Positions 18,035-27,661 of a stretch of DNA of 64,000 nucleotides are shown in pieces (position 1 is the first letter of the stretch; the number at the start of each line of letters is the position of its first letter). The translations under genes and the position numbers were made by a program. The DNA comes from Paracoccaceae bacterium. Its GTDB lineage: Bacteria; Pseudomonadota; Alphaproteobacteria; Rhodobacterales; Rhodobacteraceae. The notes beneath the pieces are model-generated. The model ran no database searches. It saw only the letters and a list, made by a program, of their open reading frames with translations, and was not told where the DNA came from. Location of the stretch: NCBI GenBank assembly GCA_014872875.1, contig WKFI01000014.1:1-64000 (forward strand). Reading direction: 5' to 3'.

Positions 18035-20201
18035 CGTGTTAAGAGCCTTGCTGCTATCTTCCGCTATACCGCTTTCGATGCTGGTTCCGTCCGGATTTGC
18101 TTGGGCACAGGGAACCGAACCCGCGCCTGCGCAAGAAAGCGAACTGCAATCACAGCCAGCTACACTTGTTGCCGACTCGGTCTTCATCACGCCGGAGCGA
18201 CAATTGATTGCTCAAGGCAATGTCGAGGCTTTTCAGGGGGATGTGCGCCTTCGTGCAAGCAAGATCACGTTTGATCAGGAAACTGACAGACTGATCATCG
18301 AAGGGCCAATCCGGATCGACCAAGGTGGCGAAGTAACGATTCTGGCCAACTCGGCCGAATTGGATACGGGGCTACAGAACGGTTTGCTGAAAGGCGCCAG
18401 GCTGGTATTCCAACAGCAGTTGCAATTGGCAGCCCTGCAAATGACGCGCGTTGGTGGACGATACTCCCAACTCTACAAAACCGCGGTGACGTCCTGCCAC
18501 ATCTGCGAAGACGGACGTCCACCCTTGTGGCAGATCCGGGCGCGCAAGGTCACCCATGACCAGCTGGAACAGCAACTCTACTTCGAAGAGGCCCAATTGC
18601 GGGTTCTGGACGTTCCGGTGTTCTACTTCCCTGGTCTTCGCCTGCCGGATCCGACCTTGGATCGCGCGACCGGGTTTCTGATCCCATCGATCCGGACGAC
18701 GTCGCAGCTGAGCACAGGTGTGAAGCTGCCGTATTTCTTCGTCTTGGGCGATCACGCCGACCTGACACTCGCTCCGTATTTGTCGCCAAAGACAAGAACT
18801 CTGGATTTCAGATATCGGCAGGCCTTCAGAACTGGGCGCGTGAACATTGAGGGCGCGCATACAAGGGATGATCTGGACCCGGGTAGCCGTGGCTACCTTG
18901 ACGCAAACGGCTTTTTCGAGCTGCCGAATGACTTCAGATTCACGTTTGATTTAAAAACCGTATCAGACGACGGTTACCTTGCTGACTATGGCTTGCCGGA
19001 TCAGGACCGGTTGCGCAGCCAGATCGCGGTCGGCAGGGCGCGGCGCGATGAGTTGATCCGGCTTTCCCTGATCAATTACAAATCGCTGCGGGACGGCGAA
19101 GATGAATCAACACTTCCAACCGACATCATCCAGTTCGACTATGAAAAGCGTTACTTTCCCTCCACTATTGGTGGCGAACTGCGCTTGGGAGTGGAAGCAC
19201 ATGGGCACCACCGATCTTCTTCGACTGACGTGCTGGGCCGGGACGTGGCCCGCGCTCAGATTGACGTCGACTGGCGGCGGCAATGGATTCTGGGTTCAGG
19301 TCTGATCGCAGAATGGGAAGTCGGCGCCGCTCTGGAACAGTTCGGAATATATGACGATTCGAATTATCCCCCACAGATTACGCGATCCACGCCACGCACG
19401 GCACTGACCCTGCGTCTTCCGATGACGGCTCGCGGATCCTCGGGAGCCACGCATTACCTGGAACCCATCATGCAGGTTGGTTGGCGCGATGTGGCGGGCG
19501 CATCGGTTCCAAATGACGAAAGCAATTTTGTCGAATTCGATCAGGGCAACTTGTTGGAGCTGTCACGCTTCCCGGCAAATGACATCCGTGAAGAAGGTCT
19601 GACCTTGGTCTACGGGGTGAACTGGTCGCGATATGCCGTTGGCGGTTGGAATGCCTTTGCCACTGTTGGTCAGGTGTTCCGCGACAGTGCCGACCCCAAT
19701 TTCACCAAGACCTCTGGGCTTGGGGGTACGGCGTCGGACATTCTGCTGGCCGGACAACTGCTGTCCAATGACGGTCTCGCCTTGACCGCGAGGGGACTGC
19801 TGAACGGGTCGCTCAACTTTTCAAAGACCGAATTGCGCGGCGACTACTTTACAGAACGGACCCGTCTGAGCGGCACCTATTTGTGGTTGGGACGCGATCC
19901 CGTAGAAGGCCGGACCAAACCGGTTTCAGAACTCTGGTTCGACGGGAGCTATGACGTCAACACCAACTGGACGGCAAGCGCCAACATTCGGTACGATCTG
20001 GAAGGATCGCGCGCCTCGCGCGCAGGTTTCGGGCTTGTCTACCAGAACGAATGTGTAACGGTCGATCTTTCGGTAAACCGCCGCTATAACTCGACAACAA
20101 GTGTTGAGCCGCAGACGGATTTCGGCTTTACCATCTCTTTGAACGGGTTCTCCGTAGACGGGGCAACAGACAAATACAGGCGAACATGCAGAAAAACATG
20201 A
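18018..20201 (+). CDS. lptD: LPS-assembly outer membrane protein LptD
   Basis: Outer-membrane translocon that inserts LPS, 727 residues. A signal peptide (cleavage after AWA) is followed by an N-terminal OstA/LptA-like beta-jellyroll (VADSVFITPERQLIAQGNVEAFQGDVRLRASKITFD, about 50-160) and a large beta-barrel ending in aromatic-rich strands. Only four cysteines are present: Cys160 and Cys163 in the jellyroll region, and Cys679 and Cys724 in the barrel, which suits two interdomain disulfides as in E. coli LptD, though the spacing differs. It overlaps lptG by 17 bases and is followed by surA, its periplasmic chaperone. Confidence 0.94.
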   Translation: MQRMADVLRALLLSSAIPLSMLVPSGFAWAQGTEPAPAQESELQSQPATLVADSVFITPERQLIAQGNVEAFQGDVRLRASKITFDQETDRLIIEGPIRIDQGGEVTILANSAELDTGLQNGLLKGARLVFQQQLQLAALQMTRVGGRYSQLYKTAVTSCHICEDGRPPLWQIRARKVTHDQLEQQLYFEEAQLRVLDVPVFYFPGLRLPDPTLDRATGFLIPSIRTTSQLSTGVKLPYFFVLGDHADLTLAPYLSPKTRTLDFRYRQAFRTGRVNIEGAHTRDDLDPGSRGYLDANGFFELPNDFRFTFDLKTVSDDGYLADYGLPDQDRLRSQIAVGRARRDELIRLSLINYKSLRDGEDESTLPTDIIQFDYEKRYFPSTIGGELRLGVEAHGHHRSSSTDVLGRDVARAQIDVDWRRQWILGSGLIAEWEVGAALEQFGIYDDSNYPPQITRSTPRTALTLRLPMTARGSSGATHYLEPIMQVGWRDVAGASVPNDESNFVEFDQGNLLELSRFPANDIREEGLTLVYGVNWSRYAVGGWNAFATVGQVFRDSADPNFTKTSGLGGTASDILLAGQLLSNDGLALTARGLLNGSLNFSKTELRGDYFTERTRLSGTYLWLGRDPVEGRTKPVSELWFDGSYDVNTNWTASANIRYDLEGSRASRAGFGLVYQNECVTVDLSVNRRYNSTTSVEPQTDFGFTISLNGFSVDGATDKYRRTCRKT

Positions 20202-21433
20202 CGTTCAATACTCTGACCCGCTGCCTGGGACTGGCTGCGGCCCCCTTGGCCCTTTGCGTCAGCCTGACGCTGGCCCAACCGATCCAGGCGCAGGGGCTGT
20301 TTTCTCCGGCTGCAACCGTGAATGAAGATGTCGTTTCGGTATATGAACTGGAACAACGCATCATCCTGATGGAACTGATGCGTTCTCCGGGAAATCCGTC
20401 CGAAACTGCGCTGACTGAGCTGATAAACGACAAACTCAGACTCGCCGCTGCACGGGAAGCCGGGATAGAGATTTCACCAGAAGACATCCAAGGCGGGATC
20501 GAGAATTTCGCCGCCCGTTCAAATCTGGAGCCAGAAGAGTTTCTTAAAGCAATCGGCGAAGGCGGCGTTTCCCCGGAAACCTTCCGCGACTTTGTCGAAG
20601 CCGGTCTGGCGTGGCGCGAACTGGTCTCCGCCCGGTTCTTGTCGCGCGCACGCCCGACAGCCGAAGAAATCGATCGCGCTCTGGGACAGACTGGCGGGTA
20701 CACCGTACAGGTTCTGTTGTCGGAACTGATCATGCCTGTTACCCCCGACAACTTTCAACAGGTTCAGGCCATCGCAGATGAAGCAGCGCAGATCGACAGC
20801 TATGAAGCTTTCTCCGCTGCCGCAACTCAGTTCTCCGCGGCGGATTCGCGGTTTAATGGCGGTCGGTTGGACTGGTTGACGCTGTCGAACCTGCCTCCGA
20901 ACATTCGTGCAACCTTGTTGGCACTCAAGCCCGGTGAGGTGAGCGAACCTATCCAGCTTCAGAATGCGCTCGCCCTGTTCCAGATGCGTGGCATTCGCGA
21001 AGCCAAAGTCGGCAACCCCAGGTATGCCGCCATTGAATTCGCTGAATTCTATATTCCGGGGGGACGGACACCGGAAGCACTGAGCGCGGCCCAATCCATT
21101 CGTAACAGTGTGGATACGTGCGACGACCTTTATGGCATCGCCAAGGACCAGCCGGAAAGCCTTCTGGAACGCAAGAGCCTGGCCCCCTCTGAAATCCCGT
21201 CAGACGTATCGATTGAACTGGCCAAGCTGGATCCCGGCGAAGTATCCACGAACCTGACACGTAACAACGGCCAGGTTCTGGTGTTTCTGATGCTGTGCGG
21301 CCGGACTGGCGCGATCTCCGAAGACACGACGCGCGAAGAGATTGCGGATGCTCTCACCCAGCAACGTCTTTCCGCCTTTTCGGAAAGCTACCTGCAGCAG
21401 CTTCGCGCCGATGCCCTGATCGTCGAGAAATGA
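20186..21433 (+). CDS. surA: Periplasmic chaperone/peptidyl-prolyl isomerase SurA
   Basis: Periplasmic chaperone for outer-membrane proteins (415 residues). The signal peptide ends near residue 36. A SurA N-terminal helical domain (about 40-165: VSVYELEQRIILMELM...ELINDKLRLAAAREAGIEIS) is followed by a parvulin-type domain (about 172-270: FNGGRLDWLTLSNLPPNIR...LKPGEVSEPIQ) and a degenerate second one. It overlaps the lptD end by 16 bases; an internal ATG at 20198 would give an ATGA overlap and is an equally possible start. The linkage to lptD fits SurA's role in LptD maturation. Confidence 0.92.
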   Translation: MQKNMTFNTLTRCLGLAAAPLALCVSLTLAQPIQAQGLFSPAATVNEDVVSVYELEQRIILMELMRSPGNPSETALTELINDKLRLAAAREAGIEISPEDIQGGIENFAARSNLEPEEFLKAIGEGGVSPETFRDFVEAGLAWRELVSARFLSRARPTAEEIDRALGQTGGYTVQVLLSELIMPVTPDNFQQVQAIADEAAQIDSYEAFSAAATQFSAADSRFNGGRLDWLTLSNLPPNIRATLLALKPGEVSEPIQLQNALALFQMRGIREAKVGNPRYAAIEFAEFYIPGGRTPEALSAAQSIRNSVDTCDDLYGIAKDQPESLLERKSLAPSEIPSDVSIELAKLDPGEVSTNLTRNNGQVLVFLMLCGRTGAISEDTTREEIADALTQQRLSAFSESYLQQLRADALIVEK

Positions 21434-22395
21434 CCGGACCTATTGCGCTCAGCTGTGGTGAGCCTGCCGGGATCGGACCCGAACTCGCAGCCAAAGCGTG
21501 GTCCGCGCTTCGTGACAGTTGCCCTTTTGTGTGGATCGGCGATCCAGCACATCTGCCGGGTGACGTGCCCAGATCTGTATTAACCACACCAGAGGAGGCG
21601 CTGCGTGCAAGCGCAGAAGCCCTGCCGGTCCTTCCCTTGCGGTTTGCGGCCCCTGCTGTGCCTGGTCAGCTTGATCCCCGGAACGCCTCTGGCGTCATCC
21701 GGTCGATTGAAACGGCCGTAGATTTGACGCAACGGGGTTTTGCTTCTGCGGTCTGTACTGCGCCGATCCACAAACAGGCGTTGATCGAGGGGGCGGGCTT
21801 TTCCCATCCCGGCCACACCGAGTTCCTGGCCTCGCTCAGTGGCGTCGACCGGGTCGTCATGATGCTGGCCAGTCCGATGTTGCGGGTGGTGCCTGCCACC
21901 ATTCACATCGCTCTGTCCCAGGTGCCCGACGCCCTGACCCCGGATGTCTTGCGTGAAACCATCCACATCACTGCGGATGGCCTGCGCCGTCAGTTCGGCA
22001 TTGCAAAGCCGCGCATCGCCGTCGCCGGGCTGAATCCGCATGCTGGCGAAGGTGGAGTCATGGGACGAGAGGAGCTGGAGTGGATCACCGATCTTTTGCA
22101 GGACCTGCAGAGCGACGATATGATCCTGACCGGTCCGCATCCGGCCGACACGTTATTTCACGCTGCTGCACGTGCGCGCTATGATGCCGCCATCGCGATG
22201 TATCATGACCAGGCCCTGATCCCGATCAAGACGCTCGATTTCGACAATGGGGTGAATGTCACCTTGGGTCTGCCTTTCATTCGCACATCACCCGATCATG
22301 GGACCGCACTGGACATTGCGGGTCAGGGTAAAGCCAATGCCTCCAGTTTGATTGCGGCCCTGAAGATGGCGCAGGAGATGGCCCGCAGCGGTTGA
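21430..22395 (+). CDS. pdxA: 4-hydroxythreonine-4-phosphate dehydrogenase
   Basis: NAD-dependent enzyme of the DXP-dependent vitamin B6 pathway; its product condenses with DXP via PdxJ. The 321-residue length and the motifs [51 protein letters not shown] and [36 protein letters not shown] are diagnostic, with metal-binding histidines in the GHTE, HIALSQ and YHDQ segments. The start at 21430 overlaps the surA stop (ATGA). Its partner pdxJ lies two genes downstream, after rsmA. Confidence 0.96.
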   Translation: MTGPIALSCGEPAGIGPELAAKAWSALRDSCPFVWIGDPAHLPGDVPRSVLTTPEEALRASAEALPVLPLRFAAPAVPGQLDPRNASGVIRSIETAVDLTQRGFASAVCTAPIHKQALIEGAGFSHPGHTEFLASLSGVDRVVMMLASPMLRVVPATIHIALSQVPDALTPDVLRETIHITADGLRRQFGIAKPRIAVAGLNPHAGEGGVMGREELEWITDLLQDLQSDDMILTGPHPADTLFHAAARARYDAAIAMYHDQALIPIKTLDFDNGVNVTLGLPFIRTSPDHGTALDIAGQGKANASSLIAALKMAQEMARSG

Positions 22396-22453
22396 TCCCC
22401 GCGCTTCGCCCGTCTATGCCCAAGGTAAGACCGGCCCAAATCAAAGGCACATC

Positions 22454-23296
22454 ATGAGCGCCATCGACACCCTGCCCCCATTGCGAGAGGTCATCGCCAA
22501 GCATCAGCTTTCGGCCCGTAAATCGTTGGGGCAGAATTTCCTGTTAGATCTGAACCTCACTGCGAAAATCGCTCGGCAGGCTGGTGATCTGAGCGAATGC
22601 GATGTGTTGGAAATCGGTCCGGGCCCGGGCGGCCTGACCCGCGGACTGTTGTCTGAAGGCGCACGTCGGGTGCTTGCAGTTGAAAAGGACACCCGCTGCC
22701 TGCCTGCCCTTCAGGAGATTGCAGACGCTTACCCGGGACAGCTGGAGGTGATAAATGGTGATGCGCTGGAAATCGACCCGCTTCAACACCTGACGCCGCC
22801 TGTTCGGATTGCGGCCAACCTGCCCTACAATGTCGGGACCGAACTGCTGGTGCGTTGGCTGACGCCCGCCAAATGGCCGCCCTTCTGGCAAAGCCTGACC
22901 CTTATGTTCCAGCGCGAAGTGGCGGAACGGATCGTAGCCCAGCCCGGATCAAAGGCTTATGGCCGGCTGGCGATCCTGGCTCAGTGGCGGGCCGAGGCGA
23001 GGATCGTGTTGTCCCTGCCGCCCGGGGCGTTCACGCCTCCGCCCAAAGTCTCAAGCGCCGTAGTCCACCTGACAGCTTTACCCGAGCCAAAGTATCCGGC
23101 TGATGCCGCAACCCTGTCACGGGTCGTGGCCGCGGCCTTCAACCAAAGACGCAAGATGCTCCGGGCCTCGCTCAAATCCGTGGCCCCGGACATCGAGGAT
23201 CGCCTGATCGCGGCAGGCATCGCTCCAACCGAGCGGGCCGAACAGGTGTCGCTGGAGGCATTCTGCGCCCTTGCGCGTGAAATCAAGAAGGTTTGA
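22454..23296 (+). CDS. rsmA: 16S rRNA (adenine1518/1519-N6)-dimethyltransferase
   Basis: Dimethylates two adjacent adenosines near the 3' end of 16S rRNA during 30S biogenesis (KsgA). The 280-residue protein begins with [16 protein letters not shown], has the SAM motif [14 protein letters not shown] and catalytic motif [11 protein letters not shown], then the C-terminal helical domain [17 protein letters not shown] precedes the ATG. The surA-pdxA-ksgA order is shared with enterobacteria. Confidence 0.96.
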   Translation: MSAIDTLPPLREVIAKHQLSARKSLGQNFLLDLNLTAKIARQAGDLSECDVLEIGPGPGGLTRGLLSEGARRVLAVEKDTRCLPALQEIADAYPGQLEVINGDALEIDPLQHLTPPVRIAANLPYNVGTELLVRWLTPAKWPPFWQSLTLMFQREVAERIVAQPGSKAYGRLAILAQWRAEARIVLSLPPGAFTPPPKVSSAVVHLTALPEPKYPADAATLSRVVAAAFNQRRKMLRASLKSVAPDIEDRLIAAGIAPTERAEQVSLEAFCALAREIKKV

Positions 23297-23310
23297 GACA
23301 GGAACTGCCC

Positions 23311-24081
23311 ATGCTGAAAACGCCCACGAAACTCTCGGTCAACGTGAACGCGGTCGCGTATCTGCGCAACAGGCGCGAAGTACCTTGGCCCAACCTGTTG
23401 GACATCAGTCGCGCCATTCTGGACGCGGGCGCATTTGGGATCACGGTACATCCCCGCCCAGACCAGCGTCACATCCGGTTCACCGATGTGAGCGATCTGG
23501 CCGAAATGATCGACCGCGAATTCCCCGAGGCCGAGTTCAACATCGAAGGCTACCCGACTGAACACTTCATCGAACTGGTCCTGTCAGTGAAAGCGCATCA
23601 GGTCACACTGGTCCCCGACAGCCCGGAACAATCAACCTCGGACCACGGTTGGGATTTCGACCAGCACGGGGACATGCTGACACAGGTTTCCGATAGGTTC
23701 CGCAAGGAAGGTCTACGTGTGTCCTATTTCGTCGATACTGATGTCGATGCCCCGGTCAAAGCCTGGGAAACCGGAGCCGACCGGATCGAGTTCTATACCG
23801 GACCCTTTGCCAATGATGGTGATCTCAAGGGATGTCTAAAGGAACGCGACAGGCTTGCAGCGGCTGCCGATGTAGCCCGCCAGGTAGGCCACAACCAGAC
23901 ATCGGGCCGCACACCGCTGATGATGAATGCGGGGCATGACCTGACGCTGGACAACCTGCCCCGTTTGCGCGAGGCGATTCCGGATCTGGCTGAGGTTTCC
24001 ATCGGGCACGGACTGACGGCAGATGCGCTGATGTTGGGTTTTCCCAAGGCAGTAAAACGGTACCTTGACGTCCTGTCCTGA
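23311..24081 (+). CDS. pdxJ: Pyridoxine 5'-phosphate synthase
   Basis: TIM-barrel enzyme that closes the pyridine ring from DXP and the PdxA product. The 256-residue protein shows LSVNVNAVAYLRNRR, the FGITVHPRPDQRHI active-site loop, NIEGYPT, VTLVPDSPEQSTSDHGWD and the phosphate-binding end EVSIGHGLTADAL. I use ATG 23311, which has AGGA upstream; the frame could begin at TTG 23293, overlapping rsmA by 4 bases. It is the last gene of the lptF operon and runs into a strong terminator. Confidence 0.94.
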   Translation: MLKTPTKLSVNVNAVAYLRNRREVPWPNLLDISRAILDAGAFGITVHPRPDQRHIRFTDVSDLAEMIDREFPEAEFNIEGYPTEHFIELVLSVKAHQVTLVPDSPEQSTSDHGWDFDQHGDMLTQVSDRFRKEGLRVSYFVDTDVDAPVKAWETGADRIEFYTGPFANDGDLKGCLKERDRLAAAADVARQVGHNQTSGRTPLMMNAGHDLTLDNLPRLREAIPDLAEVSIGHGLTADALMLGFPKAVKRYLDVLS

Positions 24082-24103
24082 TCCGCGATGCATCTGTAAA
24101 AAA

Positions 24104-24138
24104 AGAAAAACCCCGGGTCCGACCCGGGGTTTCTTTTT
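24104..24138. terminator. Bidirectional Rho-independent terminator
   Basis: CCCCGGGT (24111-24118) pairs with ACCCGGGG (24122-24129) around a 3-base loop. An A-rich tract precedes it and a T-rich tract follows, so it can act on both strands. It separates pdxJ (plus) from the convergent DUF4167 gene (minus). Confidence 0.9.
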
Positions 24139-24159
24139 TAGAATCTCAAGTCAGCCGCG

Positions 24160-24819
24160 TTATTCAGCCGCTTCCGGTGAGTCGCCAGACGGGGCAGCTT
24201 CGGCTGCTTCCGGCGCTGGCTTCGGCTTACGCGGCGCGCGCGGTTTGCGTGCAGGTGCTTCCCCTTCGGGCTTGGCCTCGGATTCAGCAGGTTGGTCGCC
24301 CTCGTCCTTCACAGGCTTCTTGCGTGGCGCCGCCTTGCGAGGCGCGCGCTTTGCTGGCTTCTTCGGCGCGCTTTCCGGCGTTTCGACAAGGCCCGTGTCG
24401 GACGGCGTTTCAGTCGGTGCGCCCAGGTCGATCACATCAGGTTGCGGCGCTTCGGCCGGATCTTCAACCCGTGCGGCGGCTTCGCGTTCCTGGCGTTCGG
24501 CGCGCTCACGGTCACGTTCGGCCTGACGTTCCCGGTTCTGGCGTTCCTGTTCTTCACGACGCGCTTCGACTTCCCGCTGGGCTTCGTTCAACAGGCGTTG
24601 ATAATGCTCAGCGTGTTGCTGGAAGTTTTCAGTCGCGACCCGGTCGTTACCCAACTGCGCATCCCGCGCCAGCTGGTTATACTTGTCGATGATCTGTTGC
24701 GGCGTACCGCGAACTTTGCCTTCAGGACCCGAGCTGTCAAAAACCCGGTTGATGACATTGCTCCCGGACGGGCGATTGCGGTTCGACTTGGACCGCGAAC
24801 GTGACTTGGACGATCTCAT
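24160..24819 (-). CDS. DUF4167 domain protein
   Basis: A 219-residue, highly charged protein. The basic, Ser/Arg-rich N-terminus (MRSSKSRSRSKSNRNR) and the NVINRVFDSSGPEGKVRGTPQQIIDKYNQLARDAQLGNDRVATENFQQHAEHYQRLL segment (about 21-77) match the alphaproteobacterial DUF4167 domain. A Glu/Arg coiled-coil stretch (about 78-115) and an Ala/Pro/Lys-rich low-complexity tail follow. The basic, repetitive composition suggests nucleic acid binding, but the function is unknown. It lies downstream of prfA-prmC on the same strand across a 287-base gap in which I see no gene. Confidence 0.88.
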   Translation of the reverse strand: MRSSKSRSRSKSNRNRPSGSNVINRVFDSSGPEGKVRGTPQQIIDKYNQLARDAQLGNDRVATENFQQHAEHYQRLLNEAQREVEARREEQERQNRERQAERDRERAERQEREAAARVEDPAEAPQPDVIDLGAPTETPSDTGLVETPESAPKKPAKRAPRKAAPRKKPVKDEGDQPAESEAKPEGEAPARKPRAPRKPKPAPEAAEAAPSGDSPEAAE

Positions 24820-25106
24820 TTACTTTACGTCAGCCTTGTTTGTTCTACGGATGACCTGACTTTCGTCATGTACGCTGCTTCGTACCATGTCATCGCCGAT
24901 TTAGGGCTTGGCGTCGCCGAGGAGGTTTCATAACAGTCCTCGTTGCGACTTCTCTGAGTAAACACGTCCTGAGCGTGGGCACAAGAGGGCGTATTCGGAT
25001 TTTTTTGAATTTTGAGCGGAAATGGAGTAATTCCGCCGCAAATTTTATGGACCGGTTGTTTTTTGCTGAACCAACACGCCAGATTGGCGGTCAGCGTGCA
25101 GCGGTT

Positions 25107-25949
25107 TCATTTCATCTTGCGTCCGAAAACCACGCGGTGCCGTCCATCCAGATCGCACAGGACCCGAACGTCTTCAAAACCTGCCGCCTTGAAAAGCGCT
25201 TTCACGTCCGGTCCCTGTGTCGCGCCGATTTCTACCAGCAGCCGACCTTCACTCGTCAAATGTTCGAACGCTTGCGGGGTGATGATACGATAACACTCCA
25301 GCCCATCGCTTTCATCGGTCAGTGCCATTCGCGGTTCGTGCTGGCGGACCTCTTCGGAAAGATCATCCATCTCGTTCGCAGCAATATATGGCGGGTTCGA
25401 GACGATCAGATCGAAACGCCCGGACACGCCTTCAAACCAGTTCGCTTGTTCGATGCGGACCCGATCTGCCACCCGGTGCAAAACCGCGTTGGCGCTGGCT
25501 TGCAAACAGGCTGCCTCACTCAGATCCACACCCAGCCCCTGCGCGTCTGGTTGCTCGGCCAGCAATGTCACCAAGATGCAGCCAGACCCGACGCCCAGAT
25601 CCAGCATTTCAGCAAATGGTTCGGCCAGTGCAGCCTCGATCAGAGTTTCTGTTTCTGGTCTGGGATCAAGCACTTCCGGACCGACCTTGAAGCGACGACC
25701 GTAGAATTCACGCTCTCCGATCAGATGCGACACCGGTACCCGGACCGCGCGCAAGGCGATCAGCTGTTCATAGCGTTCAGCGATTTCAGGAGCCAAGTCT
25801 TCAGGCGCGATCAGAGTGACACGGCTGGCCTCGATCCGGGCGGCATGGGCCAGCAATATACGCGCATCGCGTGCCGGATCTTCGACCCCGGCCGCACGCA
25901 ACCTGTGAACGGCCGCAACCATTGCCTGGGCGGCGGTTTGCGGCGCCAT
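25107..25949 (-). CDS. prmC: Release factor glutamine methyltransferase
   Basis: Methylates the GGQ glutamine of RF1/RF2. The 280-residue protein has the N-terminal helical domain, SAM motif DLGVGSGCILVTLLAE and catalytic NPPYIA. It begins 2 bases after the stop of prfA, the gene for its substrate, the usual arrangement. ATG 25949 is chosen; a GTG two codons upstream would overlap the prfA stop. Confidence 0.95.
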   Translation of the reverse strand: MAPQTAAQAMVAAVHRLRAAGVEDPARDARILLAHAARIEASRVTLIAPEDLAPEIAERYEQLIALRAVRVPVSHLIGEREFYGRRFKVGPEVLDPRPETETLIEAALAEPFAEMLDLGVGSGCILVTLLAEQPDAQGLGVDLSEAACLQASANAVLHRVADRVRIEQANWFEGVSGRFDLIVSNPPYIAANEMDDLSEEVRQHEPRMALTDESDGLECYRIITPQAFEHLTSEGRLLVEIGATQGPDVKALFKAAGFEDVRVLCDLDGRHRVVFGRKMK

Positions 25950-25951
25950 AC

Positions 25952-27019
25952 TCACAGACCCGCGTCCTGGCCCATCTGGGTCAATTGTTGCGCCTGTTGA
26001 TCGGCAGTCAGGGCTTCGACGATCTCATCCAGATCCCCCTGCATGACCTGATCCAGTTTGTAGAGCGTCAGGTTGATTCGGTGATCGGTCATCCGGCCTT
26101 GCGGGAAATTGTAAGTGCGGATGCGCTCGGACCGGTCACCCGAGCCAACCTGTGCCGCGCGATCGGCTGAACGTTCGCTGTCCACCCTTTGCCGTTCCAT
26201 GTCGTAAAGCCGTGTTTTCAAGACCTGCATTGCAATCTCGCGATTGCGGTGCTGGGACTTTTCCGACGACGTTACCACGATCCCGGAGGGAAGATGTGTG
26301 ATCCGGACCGCCGAATCCGTGGTGTTCACATGCTGCCCGCCCGCACCCGAACTGCGCATCGTGTCGATTCTGATGTCATTTGCGTCAATGCGGATGTCCA
26401 CATCCTCGGCTTCCGGCAACACCGCGACCGTCGCGGCAGAGGTATGGATACGCCCGCCGCTTTCAGTCGTGGGCACGCGTTGGACCCGGTGAACACCGGA
26501 TTCGTATTTCAACCGGGCAAAAACCCCGTCACCCTTGATATGGGCGACAACTTCCTTGATGCCCCCCAACTCTGTCGCCTGTTCTTCCAGGACCTCCAAC
26601 CGCCAGCCACGGGCTTCGGCATAACGCTGATACATACGCAACAGATCGCCAGCGAAGAGCGCAGCTTCGTCCCCACCCGTCCCCGGACGGATTTCCAAGA
26701 TCGCCGAACGATCATCCGCTTCGTCCCTGGGCAGCAATGCCAGCTGCAAGGCCCGCTCTGCTTCAGGCAAACGCGCCTTCAGCTCGGGCAGTTCTTCTTC
26801 GGCAAGCTCCTTCATATCCGGATCGTCCAGCATAAGCTCGGCTTCTTCCAAATCAGCCTGCAATTGCCGATAGGTTCCGATCTGATCCACAACGGGTTTC
26901 AAATCGGAATATTCCTTGGCCAGGGTTGCGATGTCACCACCGCTTGCCCCATCAGCCATTGCGGCTTCGAGATACTGAAACCGTTGGATAATCTGTTCTA
27001 AGCGCTCTTCAGGAACCAT
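25952..27019 (-). CDS. prfA: Peptide chain release factor 1
   Basis: Terminates translation at UAA/UAG. The 355-residue protein carries the peptidyl-transferase motif [18 protein letters not shown] with GGQ at 227-229 and the codon-recognition region [17 protein letters not shown], with PTT in the RF1 PxT position (183-185). It is immediately followed by prmC, which methylates its GGQ. Confidence 0.97.
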   Translation of the reverse strand: MVPEERLEQIIQRFQYLEAAMADGASGGDIATLAKEYSDLKPVVDQIGTYRQLQADLEEAELMLDDPDMKELAEEELPELKARLPEAERALQLALLPRDEADDRSAILEIRPGTGGDEAALFAGDLLRMYQRYAEARGWRLEVLEEQATELGGIKEVVAHIKGDGVFARLKYESGVHRVQRVPTTESGGRIHTSAATVAVLPEAEDVDIRIDANDIRIDTMRSSGAGGQHVNTTDSAVRITHLPSGIVVTSSEKSQHRNREIAMQVLKTRLYDMERQRVDSERSADRAAQVGSGDRSERIRTYNFPQGRMTDHRINLTLYKLDQVMQGDLDEIVEALTADQQAQQLTQMGQDAGL

Positions 27020-27120
27020 GATGCGGTGTCCGACATCATGGCGCTCTGGTCAAGAGGCAGGTGCAGTTTGTCATTGTGAAGGACGAGCTTTTACAGGCCT
27101 CATCTGCAACTCAACGGGTC

Positions 27121-27534
27121 TTATCCGTTCAACTGGGCCAACCAGCCGTCCACCCGCTTTTTATTGACACCCATATCCGAGCGGCCGAACCGCAAACGGG
27201 CGTAAATCTTCAACTGGTCCCCGTCCAGCCGAACGGTGGTGTAGTCGGGAAAGCCAATCACTTTGCTGCGCGTGACATAGGTCACCATGCCCTGCGCCAC
27301 AGATCCGTCCAAGACCGAAGTCTTTGGGGTTTGGGTTATGATGACATCCAGCCTCTGCAACCCATCCAGACCAGCATCCACGACCCGCATGACGCCGGAT
27401 TTGAAATTCTTGTCTTCGGAAAACTCGGGCATCTGATGCCAACGCCCCGTATCGCTGGGCGCCATTCGGACATAGCCAACGGCCACGACCGCGATAGCCA
27501 GAATGATCAATAGTGCCGTCATCAGTCGCCCCAT
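27121..27534 (-). CDS. DUF1499 domain protein
   Basis: A 137-residue protein with an N-terminal membrane anchor (MGRLMTALLIILAIAVVAVGYV) and a periplasmic DUF1499-type domain ending in ARLRFGRSDMGVNKKRVDGWLAQL, with the typical FPDYTTVRLDGDQLKIYARLRFGRSDMG pattern. Function is unknown. ATG 27534 follows GGGAGAG; the longer frame to 27615 has no ribosome site and is less likely. Confidence 0.85.
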   Translation of the reverse strand: MGRLMTALLIILAIAVVAVGYVRMAPSDTGRWHQMPEFSEDKNFKSGVMRVVDAGLDGLQRLDVIITQTPKTSVLDGSVAQGMVTYVTRSKVIGFPDYTTVRLDGDQLKIYARLRFGRSDMGVNKKRVDGWLAQLNG

Positions 27535-27661
27535 CTCGCTCTCCCTTCTGTCTTGAGGCGAGACGGTTTTCGGATCAATCCGTAACCCAGCGTCAGCATT
27601 GCCCCGACAAGTCACTTTCGGGGAAACATCTCTCCCCGAACCCGGTTCGGGATCCTCGGAC

